Of a stretch of DNA of 64,000 nucleotides, positions 28,117 to 36,981 are shown one piece after another. The stretch spans positions 5,327,001 through 5,391,000 of the forward strand of contig NZ_CP096563.1 in NCBI RefSeq assembly GCF_023221595.1. The letters are read 5' to 3'. The notes under the pieces were generated by a model. The model saw only the letters and a list, made by a program, of their open reading frames with translations. It had not been told where the DNA came from and did not search any database. A program made the translations under genes and the position numbers. This stretch comes from Rhodococcus qingshengii JCM 15477. GTDB taxonomy: Bacteria; Actinomycetota; Actinomycetes; Mycobacteriales; Mycobacteriaceae. Within the stretch, counting starts at the first letter, position 1; each line of letters begins with the position of its first letter.

Positions 28117-29016
28117 TCACCTGGCGGTACCGAGGGCTGAAACAGCTTTGCGTAGCTCGATCACTGCCGGACTGCTGTCGCCCTCGCGGGTACACAGATC
28201 GATCGAACACTGCTCGATGTCGGAAATGCGCACGAAACTGATATCCGAGCGGGTGTAGTACTCGGCAATGGTTGCTGCCGTTATCACCACCGCCCGACCG
28301 TTGGCGACAACCTCGAGCGCTTCGTCCATCGTGCGGACAGAGGGACCGTACCGGACGGGTACACCACTCGGGCGCGGGTCCACCGACCACCATTTCACCC
28401 ATTCGGGTGGTGCGCCGTCACTCGAAACCTGCACAGTCCCATCTATTTCAGAAATCTCGATGCTCGCGCGACCCGCCAGTCGGTGCCCTCGAGGCAGAGC
28501 CAACACCCGCGGTTCGACGCCTATCCGTTCGAGCACCACACCGTCGAGCACCGGCAGTGGCGGTCGCACGAAGGCCGCGTCGACGGTCGCGCTCGCCACC
28601 GCGGAAACCTGTTGGGACCAGTCCAATTGGACCAGCTCCACCTCCGCATGCAACGAATCGATCACCGCACGTCCCAAACTTCCGGCCGCCCCGTTGATGA
28701 ATCCGATCCGCAACCGCCTGGCCCGCCGACGCTCGAGTGCGTCGAGCCCGTTCATCGCGCGGACGGCGAACTCGAGAGCGGGCCGTGCATCCGCGACGAA
28801 CACCTCACCCGCGGCGGTGAGCACCACCGGGTGCGAACTGCGATCGATCAACTCGGTTCCCACCTGCTCCTCGAGTCGACGAATCTGCTGACTGAGAGCA
28901 GGCGCCGTGACGAACAACCGGTCTGCCGCTCGTCCGAAGTGCCCTTCCGCCACGACGACGAGCAACGAGGACACCAACCGCAGATTCAGATCTTCACCTC
29001 TTCTCGCCTTTTTCAT
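28117..29016 (-). CDS. LysR-family transcriptional regulator
   Basis: 299 residues. The N-terminal winged helix (LVSSLLVVVAEGHFGRAADRLFVTAPALSQQIRRLE) is typical of LysR. The effector-binding domain begins about residue 90 (RRLRIGFINGAAGSLG). The start MKKARRGEDLNLRL was chosen over a longer in-frame one whose extra residues are unlike the family. It is divergent from the NTF2-like/SDR pair at 29205, which it probably regulates. The effector is unknown. Confidence 0.88.
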   Translation of the reverse strand: MKKARRGEDLNLRLVSSLLVVVAEGHFGRAADRLFVTAPALSQQIRRLEEQVGTELIDRSSHPVVLTAAGEVFVADARPALEFAVRAMNGLDALERRRARRLRIGFINGAAGSLGRAVIDSLHAEVELVQLDWSQQVSAVASATVDAAFVRPPLPVLDGVVLERIGVEPRVLALPRGHRLAGRASIEISEIDGTVQVSSDGAPPEWVKWWSVDPRPSGVPVRYGPSVRTMDEALEVVANGRAVVITAATIAEYYTRSDISFVRISDIEQCSIDLCTREGDSSPAVIELRKAVSALGTAR

Positions 29017-29204
29017 TACCGTCCATTCGGTTGTCTTAGGCCGCCGTTCGCCAGCAAAGTGATGACCATCACGGTATCTGAACAGCGGAGTTAAGCAAAC
29101 CGGCAATTGTCGAACGAAGTTCTACATGTACAGCGAATGCCACGTCAGGTCACAGTTGTCGCAGATCCGGACAGCCCGCCGAATCCGCGAAACCAGGAGA
29201 TGTG

Positions 29205-29843
29205 ATGAGCAAGTACGAGCACGAATTCGTCCACATGATGGATGGCGTCGAAAAGCAATTGGAAACCATCGACAATCCGCGGCACCAGAAGATCCTCCGA
29301 AACTACCGGCGCCACGCATTGCTCGAGGTCTCCGGTCGTTACAAGGAAATCCTCTCGCCCGACATGACCGTCGAAGAACCCGTCTACCGGTTGTTCGAAG
29401 ACGGGCAGTCGATTGTCCTCGACGGCATGGACGCCGTCACCAACTTCTACCAGTCACTCGCCGAGACGGACACCCTTGTCATGTGGACCGGACAGTCCGA
29501 CTTCGCGGTCTCCGACAGCGGATTCTCGGGTGAGACTCTCTTCAGTCAATTCGTACCAGGATCGATTCTGGGAGACGGGGTGTTCGGCGCGGTGCACGAA
29601 TCGGGTGGATCCACCCCCGCAGCCCCCGAACAGTCGTCGGACATCGACCCCAACGGTTGGTATCTCGTGCGTCGGACCTTGGCATTTGTCTGGCCGTACG
29701 ACGAGCAGGGGCGACTCATCGGTGAGCATGTCTACGAAGATTCTGCTTCGAAAGTCGTGACCAAGGTGGACCCGAGCGAGGTCATCACGGCGGCGCGCGC
29801 AGCCGAACTGCTTGCCCCACTGCTCGAAACGCACCTGCCGTGA
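29205..29843 (+). CDS. NTF2/SnoaL-like protein of unknown function
   Basis: 212 residues. A central segment, VSGRYKEILSPDMTVEEPVYRLFEDGQSIV..GMDAVTNFYQSL, resembles SnoaL/NTF2-like cone folds found in steroid and aromatic catabolic clusters, but no catalytic residues can be assigned. An AGGAG site five to six bases before the ATG fixes the start. Its final codons overlap the start of the following SDR gene (GTGA), so the two are co-transcribed and probably act on one pathway. Confidence 0.65.
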   Translation: MSKYEHEFVHMMDGVEKQLETIDNPRHQKILRNYRRHALLEVSGRYKEILSPDMTVEEPVYRLFEDGQSIVLDGMDAVTNFYQSLAETDTLVMWTGQSDFAVSDSGFSGETLFSQFVPGSILGDGVFGAVHESGGSTPAAPEQSSDIDPNGWYLVRRTLAFVWPYDEQGRLIGEHVYEDSASKVVTKVDPSEVITAARAAELLAPLLETHLP

Positions 29844-30616
29844 GCGCGCCCGTAGCCATTGTCACCGGCGCAGCTGCCGGGTTGGGCGCCGCTATTGCCG
29901 AGCGCCTTGCGGAGGACTTCGGCACCCTGCTTCTCCTCGACATCGAAGAGGCCGCACTCGCCGACACCGCAGCACGCCTGGAAAGCCTTGGCGTAGCAGT
30001 CCACACGGCACGATGCGATGTTCGACGTGAAGGTGACGTCAAGAACGCCTTCGACGTGGCTGCATCGGCCGGAAGCCCGACTGCACTCGTCAACGGCGCC
30101 GGAATCGGCGTCTTCACTCCGTTCCTCGAGATCACCGAAGACCAGTGGGACAACACCTTTGCGGTGAACACCAAGGGCAGCTTCCTGATGTGCCGCGAAT
30201 TCGTGAGCAGAACCGAGGGTCCGGCAGCGATCGTCAACATCGCGTCGATCGGTGCCCGCTTGGGCGGTGACATGCTCGCGCACTACGGACCGTCGAAGGC
30301 CGCCGTGATCGAGATGAGTCACAGCGTCGCCCGGATCGGTGCGACTCGAGGACTTCGCTCGAATACGGTCATGCCCGGCCTGATCCTCACCGACATGTGG
30401 CTTCGAACCATCAAGGAACTGCGTCGACGCGATCCCTCGCTCACAGATGTTTCCGATGCTGACGTCTTCGATTCTTTTGTCGCACAGATGGTTCCGATGG
30501 GTCGAGCTCAGACGCCCGGAGACATCGCCGAGATGGTCGCCTTCTTGCTCAGTGACAAGGCTCGCAACGTCACCGGCCAGACGATTGCCGTCGACGGCGG
30601 CGCCGTGATGACCTGA
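29840..30616 (+). CDS. Short-chain dehydrogenase/reductase
   Basis: 258 residues. Cofactor motif TGAAAGLGAAIAE, structural NGAGIG (NNAG variant), catalytic Ser in NIASIGAR and Tyr/Lys in HYGPSKAAV, with the C-terminal GQTIAVDGGAVMT. NAD(P)-dependent alcohol or ketone oxidoreductase; the Asp after the second strand (LLDIEE) favours NAD. Start GTG, coupled to the upstream NTF2-like gene. Likely a hydroxyacyl-CoA or steroid alcohol step, inferred from neighbours. Confidence 0.88.
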   Translation: MSAPVAIVTGAAAGLGAAIAERLAEDFGTLLLLDIEEAALADTAARLESLGVAVHTARCDVRREGDVKNAFDVAASAGSPTALVNGAGIGVFTPFLEITEDQWDNTFAVNTKGSFLMCREFVSRTEGPAAIVNIASIGARLGGDMLAHYGPSKAAVIEMSHSVARIGATRGLRSNTVMPGLILTDMWLRTIKELRRRDPSLTDVSDADVFDSFVAQMVPMGRAQTPGDIAEMVAFLLSDKARNVTGQTIAVDGGAVMT

Positions 30617-30631
30617 TCGGGTCGATGGCGG

Positions 30632-31393
30632 TCAGCCCCAGCGCGACTGGCCGCCGTCGAGCGGGATCGTGGCACCCGTGAGGTACCCGGCGTCTTCGCT
30701 GACGAGGAAGACGACGGCACGACCGATGTCGGCCTCGGGGTCTCCGACGCGTCCCAGCGGAATACCTGCGACAAATGCCGCTGCCTCTTCGGGATTCTTT
30801 TCCATCCACCACTGCAACGCGGGAGTCTTGGCGTGCGGGGCAACATTGAGAACGCGAATGTTGTCCTTGCCCCATTCGCAGGCGGCAGCGCGGGTCAACG
30901 AGCGCATGCCTTCTTTGATGGAACCGTAAGCGCCGTAGTTACTGGCATCCCAGCGCACCGCCGCCGAGGTGACCATGTTGATGATGACGCCACCGCCACG
31001 ACTGTTCATGTGGGGGTACGACGCCTGCATCATGCGCAGGGTGGCGAGCGGCCCCGTCGCGAAGGAACGCTCGAAGTCTTCGTCGAGCACGCTCGAGAGT
31101 GGGCCGGGCTTGCAGTCGTTGGCGTTGTTGACCAGGATGTCGATTCCGCCGAACAGTTCGACGGTACGGTCCACGGCGTCGGTGATGTCGTCCTTCTTGC
31201 TGACGTCGCAGACCACCGCCTCACCGCGCGCACCGATGTCAGCCAGTAGTCCGCACGTGGTGTGCAACTTGGATTCGGTGCGGCCGGCAACGGCGATCAC
31301 GGCGCCCTCTTTGGCCAAGGCCAGGGCAATCCCCTGCCCGATTCCCTGACCCGCACCGGTGATGAGTGCGACTTTGCCTTCGAGCTTGCCCAT
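30632..31393 (-). CDS. Short-chain dehydrogenase/reductase, KstR2-linked
   Basis: 253 residues from MGKLEGKVALITGAGQGIGQ (TGxxxGxG). Other motifs are VNNANDCK, NMVTSAAVRWD (Ser) and YGAYGSIKEG (Tyr/Lys), ending GATIPLDGGQSRWG. The in-frame extension to 31498 lies over the operator region and is not used. Divergent from another SDR with a KstR2-type operator between them, so a role in later steroid-ring or hexahydroindane-propionate catabolism is likely. The substrate is unknown. Confidence 0.87.
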   Translation of the reverse strand: MGKLEGKVALITGAGQGIGQGIALALAKEGAVIAVAGRTESKLHTTCGLLADIGARGEAVVCDVSKKDDITDAVDRTVELFGGIDILVNNANDCKPGPLSSVLDEDFERSFATGPLATLRMMQASYPHMNSRGGGVIINMVTSAAVRWDASNYGAYGSIKEGMRSLTRAAACEWGKDNIRVLNVAPHAKTPALQWWMEKNPEEAAAFVAGIPLGRVGDPEADIGRAVVFLVSEDAGYLTGATIPLDGGQSRWG

Positions 31394-31497
31394 GTGACCA
31401 CTCCAATGTCCGTCGACGCCGAGGTCCCTTTTGCGGGAGGGACCGGTCGATTCTGGTGACTGCCGCTGTTTGTCGTCTACACTCGACCTACAAAACA

Positions 31498-31511
31498 ACC
31501 AAGCACTTGCT
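31498..31511. promoter_or_regulatory. KstR2-type operator
   Basis: ACCAAGCACTTGCT matches the published KstR2 consensus AnCAAGnnCTTGnT at every fixed position. It sits between two divergent SDR genes. KstR2 represses genes for C and D ring breakdown of steroids in mycobacteria and rhodococci and is released by the HIP-CoA thioester. Confidence 0.8.
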
Positions 31512-31592
31512 TGACCCTAAGGTGTGCGACCACGTCGCGTCAATCACATTGGGCGGCAATTCAGCTCGGCACCGCACCAGGAAGGCTCCACC

Positions 31593-32369
31593 GTGACACT
31601 GCCCAACCCCGTCGATTTCAGCGGACGCTCGGTGATCGTCACCGGCGGCACCAAAGGCATCGGCTACGTCATCGCCGAAACCTTCCTCGCCGCGGGTGCG
31701 AACGTGCTGGTCTGTGGCCGTAACGAGCCCGAAAACCTACCCACCGCCGACGGTCGTAGCGCAGCCTTTCGCGCCACGGACGTCCGCGATCCCGCCGACG
31801 CCGCAGCACTCGTCCAGGATGCCGTCGAGCGCTTCGGCCGTCTGGACGTCCTGGTCAACAACGCCGGCGGCTCCCCCGACGCCGACGCTGCGACGGTGTC
31901 ACCCCGCTTCGTCGAGAAGATCGTGGCCCTGAACCTGTTGGCACCCTTCAACGTTGCCCAGGCCGCAAATGCAGTGATGCAGACTCAGGACGACGGCGGT
32001 GCCATCATCAACATCGGCAGTGTCTCGGCGATCGACCCGCAGCCCGGAACCGCGGCGTACAGCGCAGCCAAGGCAGGCCTCCTCGTTCTGACCAAGGCAT
32101 TGGCCCTCGAATGGGCGCCGAAGGTCCGGATCAACCACATCACCACCGGCCTGATCCGTACCGAGGCTGCCGCCGAGGTCTACGGCGCCGACGGCGGCGC
32201 TGCGGTCACCAGGACCATTCCGATGGAGCGCATGGCCGTGCCGGCCGATATCGCCAACTCCTGCCTGTTCCTGGCGAGCCCGCTCTCCTCGTACGTGAAC
32301 GGCGCCGACATCGCCGTTCACGGCGGCGGTGAGTACCCGGCTCGCTACATGGCGACCCACCAGGATTGA
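31593..32369 (+). CDS. Short-chain dehydrogenase/reductase, KstR2-linked
   Basis: 258 residues starting at GTG with AGGAAGG upstream. Motifs are TGGTKGIGYVIAE, VNNAGGSP, NIGSVSAIDPQPG (Ser) and AAYSAAKAGL (Tyr/Lys), ending ADIAVHGGGEYP. The KstR2-type site 80 bp upstream implies expression during steroid growth; relatives in such regulons are beta-hydroxyacyl-CoA dehydrogenases (IpdF-like). Assignment to a particular step is inference. Confidence 0.87.
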   Translation: MTLPNPVDFSGRSVIVTGGTKGIGYVIAETFLAAGANVLVCGRNEPENLPTADGRSAAFRATDVRDPADAAALVQDAVERFGRLDVLVNNAGGSPDADAATVSPRFVEKIVALNLLAPFNVAQAANAVMQTQDDGGAIINIGSVSAIDPQPGTAAYSAAKAGLLVLTKALALEWAPKVRINHITTGLIRTEAAAEVYGADGGAAVTRTIPMERMAVPADIANSCLFLASPLSSYVNGADIAVHGGGEYPARYMATHQD

Positions 32370-32378
32370 AACAAATAC

Positions 32379-32416
32379 GAAGCAGCCCCTGAGCGGATTC
32401 GCTCGGGGGCTGCTTC
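32379..32416. terminator. Strong bidirectional terminator hairpin
   Basis: A 17-bp stem (arms 32379-32395 and 32400-32416; 16 Watson-Crick pairs plus one G-U) with a four-base GATT loop. It lies between the convergent SDR gene and the side-chain operon, ten bases after the SDR stop. Confidence 0.88.
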
Positions 32417-32479
32417 TTCGTGTGAACAACTGCGGGGCGCGACGAGGGGTCAAGCACCCCGCAGTTGAGTCTGGAGGGA

Positions 32480-33301
32480 CTAGCGAGCGGAGAAGCTCAC
32501 TCGTGCACCGGAAATCGCTACCTGATCACCCTTGGTGACCTGGAAGGCCAGGTCGTCGGGAGTTCCCCACGCAACGATGGACGGCGCCTCACCCGGATGG
32601 ATCGCCGCAGCGAATCGACCTTCGAGACTGACAAGATCAGCCGGATGCACTCCGGCGACCCGAGCAAGCTCGAGTGTGCTGGCGGCCAACGTGCACAGGC
32701 CGTGCATGATCGGACGCGGCTGGTTGATCCGCGCCGCAGCCTGGGGATCGATGTGGATGTGGTGCTTGTCGCCCAGGAGCCGGTACATCGCCGTCTGGTT
32801 CTCCGCTGTGGTCAGCACACCGGTCAACGAAGGCTCGCCGGTCGGCTCCGCCGGACGTGAGGGTCCACGTTCTCCGCCGAATCCACCGGCACCGGGGGCA
32901 AAAAGTGACCAGGTCGCGACGAAGTATTCGCACTCCACCTTCACTTCGAACACGGCCGCTGCGCCCTTGTCCCACACCTCGCCGACCGAAGCCTTCAAGG
33001 TCACGTCACCGCTACGCGGAAGCGGAGCAAGCACTTTCAGCTCTTGCGAGCCGTGCAGTGCCGTCGAGGTGTCGAAGGCGCCCGCCGAACCCAGAGCGTC
33101 GGGAGCCCACTGCGCCAGCGTCAGAGCAAAGGTCGGCAGTACCCGAAGCTGATCCTCGAAGACGAGGTCCAGCTCGGTCGCCTTGGCGCCCACGGCAAGT
33201 GCGTACAGGATCGCGTCGCGCTCGGTGTACGACACGGTGCGGGTCCCGAGATCGGCTCCACGCCAATCGCCGGCGGTCTTCGCAGCTTCCGAAGTTGTCA
33301 C
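32480..33301 (-). CDS. MaoC-type enoyl-CoA hydratase, ChsH3/Hsd4B-like
   Basis: 273 residues forming a double hotdog fold. The hydratase-2 motif LGDKHHIHIDPQAA near residue 180 supplies the catalytic Asp and His. It resembles the mycobacterial steroid hydratase encoded by Rv3538. It would hydrate an unsaturated steroid side-chain acyl-CoA. A TTG at 33319 overlaps the upstream stop, but the GTG at 33301 has GAGAGG at proper spacing and is preferred. Last gene of the six-gene side-chain operon. Confidence 0.82.
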   Translation of the reverse strand: MTTSEAAKTAGDWRGADLGTRTVSYTERDAILYALAVGAKATELDLVFEDQLRVLPTFALTLAQWAPDALGSAGAFDTSTALHGSQELKVLAPLPRSGDVTLKASVGEVWDKGAAAVFEVKVECEYFVATWSLFAPGAGGFGGERGPSRPAEPTGEPSLTGVLTTAENQTAMYRLLGDKHHIHIDPQAAARINQPRPIMHGLCTLAASTLELARVAGVHPADLVSLEGRFAAAIHPGEAPSIVAWGTPDDLAFQVTKGDQVAISGARVSFSAR

Positions 33302-33315
33302 TGTCTTTTCCTCTC

Positions 33316-34494
33316 TCAAACAGCGCCGAGAACGAGACCGCTGGTGGGTACTGCTGTTCCGGCTGTGACCAATACGTTTTCGACGCCCTCGGGCTGGTTG
33401 GTCGACGTGCCTCGCACCAGTCGCACACCTTCGGCAATTCCGTTGACACCGTGCAGGTACGCCTCGCCGACCTGACCACCGTGAGTGTTGGACGGCAGGC
33501 GTCCACCGATCTCGAGGTTGCCTTCGCGGATGAAGTCCTTTGCTTCGCCTGGCTTGCAGAAGCCCAGTTCTTCGAGCTGGGGAAGCACCAACGGAGTGAA
33601 GTGGTCGTACAGGATCGCGGCGTTGATGTCGTCCGGTGTCAGGCCGCTCTGGCCGTACAGCTGACGAGCAACCAGGCCCATCTCCGGGATACCGGAGATG
33701 TCGGGCCGGTAGTAGCTGGTCATCATGTGCTGATCCTTGCTACTGCCCTGAGCGGCGCCCTTGATGACGACGGGCTTGTTGGCCAGATCCTTTGCGCGCT
33801 CGGCAGAGACGATGACCAATGCCTGGCCGCCGTCGGTTTCCTGGCAGCAGTCGAGCAGGTGCAGCGGCTCGGCGATCCAGCGCGAGTTCTGATGGTCCTC
33901 GAGCGTGATCGGACGCTCGTAGAACCAAGCAGCCGGGTTGTTGGCGGCATGCTTGCGCGCCACCACTGCAACTCGTCCGAAGTCCTCACTCGTCGCACCG
34001 TACTGGTGCATGTAGCGGCGGGCGAACATGGCGACCCACTGAGCGGGAGTCGACAATCCCTGAGGAGTCATCCACGCATACGCGGCGCGGTCAGCCGTGC
34101 TGTCCATCGGTCGATCGTGTTGGCCCAGGCCGTAGCGCACACCGGAGCGCTCGTTGAAGGCGCGGTAACAAACCACGACGTCGGCAACACCCGTCGCAAC
34201 TGCCATGGCTGCCTGCTGCACGGTGGCACACGCAGCGCCGCCGCCGTAGTGAATGCGCGAGAAGAACTTCAGCTCGCCGAGACCACAGTTGCGAGCCACG
34301 ATCGCTTCGCCGTTCGTCTCCGACGTGTAGGTGGACAGACCGTCGACCTCGGACGGATCGATACCGGCGTCAGCGAGTGCCGCGACGATGGCCTCACACG
34401 CCAACTGCAGTTCGGTGCGGCCGGAGTTCTTGGAGAACTCGGTGGATCCGATGCCGACGATGGCGGCGGCTCCCGAGAGTGGGCTGATCGCCAT
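33316..34494 (-). CDS. ltp2: Ltp2-like steroid side-chain retro-aldolase (thiolase fold)
   Basis: 392 residues. Closely patterned on mycobacterial Ltp2: AAIVGIGSTEFSK at the start, IHYGGGAACATVQQAAMAVATG, KHAANNP, DHQNSRWIAEPL, DCCQETDG and the final GGRLPSNTHGGQVGEAYLHG. Ltp2 cleaves a hydroxylated steroid side chain by retro-aldol reaction and needs the DUF35 domain of ChsH2, which is encoded two genes upstream. The start ATG overlaps the chsH1 stop by one base (TGATG). Likely a paralogue for a side chain other than that of cholesterol, since such sets are usually multiple in rhodococci. Confidence 0.85.
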   Translation of the reverse strand: MAISPLSGAAAIVGIGSTEFSKNSGRTELQLACEAIVAALADAGIDPSEVDGLSTYTSETNGEAIVARNCGLGELKFFSRIHYGGGAACATVQQAAMAVATGVADVVVCYRAFNERSGVRYGLGQHDRPMDSTADRAAYAWMTPQGLSTPAQWVAMFARRYMHQYGATSEDFGRVAVVARKHAANNPAAWFYERPITLEDHQNSRWIAEPLHLLDCCQETDGGQALVIVSAERAKDLANKPVVIKGAAQGSSKDQHMMTSYYRPDISGIPEMGLVARQLYGQSGLTPDDINAAILYDHFTPLVLPQLEELGFCKPGEAKDFIREGNLEIGGRLPSNTHGGQVGEAYLHGVNGIAEGVRLVRGTSTNQPEGVENVLVTAGTAVPTSGLVLGAV

Positions 34495-34922
34495 CAGGGC
34501 CTCTCCTCTTCCTTGAAAGCGACTGCGACGGTGCCGGATGCATGGTTGCCGAGGCTGTTTGCACCCTGCACCTTGACCACGACCACTCCGTCTTCCTTGG
34601 ACACGACCTCACCGGTCATCGTCATGGTGTCACCCGGGTAGTTGGGCGCCCCGAGACGAATGGCGATGCGGCGCAGGGTCGATGCAGATCCGGCCCAGTC
34701 CGTGACGTATCGACCGACAAGACCGTTGCTCGTGAGGATGTTCATGAAGACATCCTTCGAGCCACGCTCCTGGGCCAGGCTCGGATCGTGGTGCACGTCC
34801 TGAAAATCGCGAGTGGCGATTGCCGTGGCGACGATCAACGTGCGGGTCAGCGGGATCGCCAACTCGGGCAATGCCTCTCCGACAACGACGTCTGCGTAAC
34901 TGCGACCGGCAAGTACGGTCAT
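34494..34922 (-). CDS. chsH1: ChsH1-like MaoC hydratase subunit
   Basis: 142 residues, a single hotdog domain. ATRDFQDVHHD contains the Asp and His that serve catalysis in the ChsH1-ChsH2 steroid enoyl-CoA hydratase, followed by GSKDVFMNILTSNGLVGRYVTDWAG. It would pair with the N-terminal hotdog of the ChsH2-like protein. The start ATG overlaps the stop of the preceding acyl-CoA dehydrogenase gene (ATGA). A longer frame to 35180 overlaps that gene and is rejected. Confidence 0.86.
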   Translation of the reverse strand: MTVLAGRSYADVVVGEALPELAIPLTRTLIVATAIATRDFQDVHHDPSLAQERGSKDVFMNILTSNGLVGRYVTDWAGSASTLRRIAIRLGAPNYPGDTMTMTGEVVSKEDGVVVVKVQGANSLGNHASGTVAVAFKEEERP

Positions 34923-36034
34923 GCGAGCACCTCCACACCGGATGCGAGCTGCGCACCCAGACGCGCCAGATCGGAGCTGGAACCACCGAGGGTGGCAGCA
35001 ATCTGCTTGCCCCACAACAGGTGACGGTGAACCGGGTAGTCGGTGTCGACGCCCATGCCGCCGTGAACATGCGTGGTGCGATGCACGACGCGCTGTCCGC
35101 CGTCGGTAGCCCACCACTTGGCGACCAGTACCGAGGTGCCGAGATCCAGTCCCTCGGAGATGCGCCAGGCGGCCTGCCACAGTGTCACGCGCATCGCTTC
35201 GAGATCGATGTAGCAGTCAGCGAGTTGATGATTGACGGCCTGGAAGGTCGCCAGCGGACGGCCGAACTGCTTGCGGCCGTTCAGGTACGTGACGGCCTGC
35301 GCGACTGCACCCGAGCCGACGCCCCATTGGATTGCGGCCAATGCCAGCTGAACGCGGTCGATCAGCCACGGAACCGTGGTGCCGTCAGCCGCACCGATCA
35401 GCTGCGCGGGGGCACAGGCAAAGGTGACGTTGGCACAGATCTCCCAACTGGTGGACTGCGTCTGTTCGAGCGTCACTCCCTCGGCACTCAGGTCGACCAG
35501 CAGCAGTGCCGTACCAGTGGAAGCGGTTGCCGAAACGAGAGCAAGGTTCGCGACGTGAGTCATCGGCACTACTGCCTTCTCACCCGTCACGGTCCAGTTG
35601 CCGTCGGCGTCCTGCTCAGCCGTGGTCAGTGGGTCGCCGCCCGTGTACGGACCGAACTCTTCGAGACCGACGGTCAGGAATCGACTGCCGTCGGCAACTC
35701 CCGGAAGGAGTTCGGCGCGAAGGGAATCAGAGCCGAATTTGTTGACAGCCAATGCTGCAAGGGTCGTTTCCCAGATCGGCACGGCCGCAACGTGACGTCC
35801 CTGCTGTTCGAGCAGTGCGTACAGCTCGGACAAGCCGAGGCCACCGCCACCGAACTCCTCCGGCAGGGCGATACCGAGCAACCCGGTGCTCGCGAGCTCA
35901 CGCCACAGTTCACGGTCGACGCGCTCGGCGGAGAGTTCGATCTCCTTGGTGCGCTCGATCGTTGCCTTGCTGGTGAAGACCTCGTCGGCCAGTGCGCGAA
36001 TTGCTTCCTGCTCTTCGCTGAAATTGAAGTCCAT
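34919..36034 (-). CDS. Acyl-CoA dehydrogenase, ChsE1/FadE28-like subunit
   Basis: 371 residues with a full ACAD fold (MDFNFSEEQEAIRALADEVF; GRKQFGRPLATFQAVNHQLADCYIDLEA; HVHGGMGVDTDYPVHR). In steroid ACADs the two different subunits form an alpha2beta2 enzyme that shares FAD sites; this one is probably the partner of the FadE29-like gene at 36978. It is about 30 residues longer than mycobacterial FadE28. The one-base overlap (TGATG) with chsH2 indicates coupling. Confidence 0.82.
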   Translation of the reverse strand: MDFNFSEEQEAIRALADEVFTSKATIERTKEIELSAERVDRELWRELASTGLLGIALPEEFGGGGLGLSELYALLEQQGRHVAAVPIWETTLAALAVNKFGSDSLRAELLPGVADGSRFLTVGLEEFGPYTGGDPLTTAEQDADGNWTVTGEKAVVPMTHVANLALVSATASTGTALLLVDLSAEGVTLEQTQSTSWEICANVTFACAPAQLIGAADGTTVPWLIDRVQLALAAIQWGVGSGAVAQAVTYLNGRKQFGRPLATFQAVNHQLADCYIDLEAMRVTLWQAAWRISEGLDLGTSVLVAKWWATDGGQRVVHRTTHVHGGMGVDTDYPVHRHLLWGKQIAATLGGSSSDLARLGAQLASGVEVLA

Positions 36035-36981
36035 CAGTGCTCCTCGCGTACGGCCGGCCGGAACGCGGGAAGCGTCAGATCCGGGTCGGCGTCGATCCAG
36101 TCAAGTTCCACGGGCATGTCGACCACGACATCTTCGGGCGCGATACCCACCATGTTGGCGATCAATCGGGTTCCCTCTTCGAGTTCGATTACCGCAACGA
36201 TGAGCGGGTAGTCGAACGCGTCGATCTTGGGGTGATGATTGACCACGAAGCTGTACACCGTGCCACGCCCCGACGCGTTGATCGTGTCCCACTCGAGCGA
36301 CTGGCACTCGCCGCACATCGGGCCGGTGGGATGACGCAACGTCTTGCAGGACGTGCAGCGCTGGATCACCAGACGGTGCTCCTTGGCCGCTTCGAACCAG
36401 AAAGCGTTGTCCGCGTTGAGAGCCGGACGCGGACGCAGTGCACGAGGAGCTTCGGGCGCAGCAGATTCCTGAGGTTTGAACCGCAGCGTCCGCCACCGCT
36501 GGGTGCCGACAACCTGATCGTCACCGTTGCGGTAGGTCTTGAGCGTCGTGACGAAGTGTCCGACACCGAGGCCGGTCTTCTTCTCCGGCGAAATCGACTC
36601 GATGACCTCGGTGTAGTTAACGCGATCGCCTGGGCGCAGTTCGGCGAAGAACTCCTGATCGGAATCGGTGGCCACGACAGAGCTGTAGCCGGCTGCGTCG
36701 AGGGTGGCGATCAGATCGGTCCACACCTGCGACGGGTCGTTGCCCGCCATCTTGTCGGTAAAGGTCCGCATGATCCAGACCTGAAGCATCTGAGCGGGAG
36801 CGACGACGCCGTCACGACCGGTGGCGCGGGCAGCGTCGTCGTCGAGGTAGACGGGGTTGGTATCGCCCATGGTCTCGGCCCAATGCCGGATCATGGGGAT
36901 GTTGACCTCGTCTGGCCCCCAGGTGGTGGGAACAAGCGTCTGGCCTACAAAAGCGTCGAGTTGCGCCGAAATGTCGCTCAC
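36034..36981 (-). CDS. chsH2: ChsH2-like hydratase/DUF35 bifunctional subunit
   Basis: 315 residues. The N-terminal MaoC-like hotdog (about 1-165) lacks the catalytic Asp/His. The C-terminal DUF35 domain has a zinc ribbon (QRCTSCKTLRHPTGPMCGEC) and an OB fold. In Mycobacterium this protein joins ChsH1 as hydratase and uses DUF35 to bind Ltp2. The GTG start overlaps the upstream dehydrogenase stop (GTGA). The open frame continues to 37701 over that gene and was trimmed. Confidence 0.88.
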   Translation of the reverse strand: MSDISAQLDAFVGQTLVPTTWGPDEVNIPMIRHWAETMGDTNPVYLDDDAARATGRDGVVAPAQMLQVWIMRTFTDKMAGNDPSQVWTDLIATLDAAGYSSVVATDSDQEFFAELRPGDRVNYTEVIESISPEKKTGLGVGHFVTTLKTYRNGDDQVVGTQRWRTLRFKPQESAAPEAPRALRPRPALNADNAFWFEAAKEHRLVIQRCTSCKTLRHPTGPMCGECQSLEWDTINASGRGTVYSFVVNHHPKIDAFDYPLIVAVIELEEGTRLIANMVGIAPEDVVVDMPVELDWIDADPDLTLPAFRPAVREEH

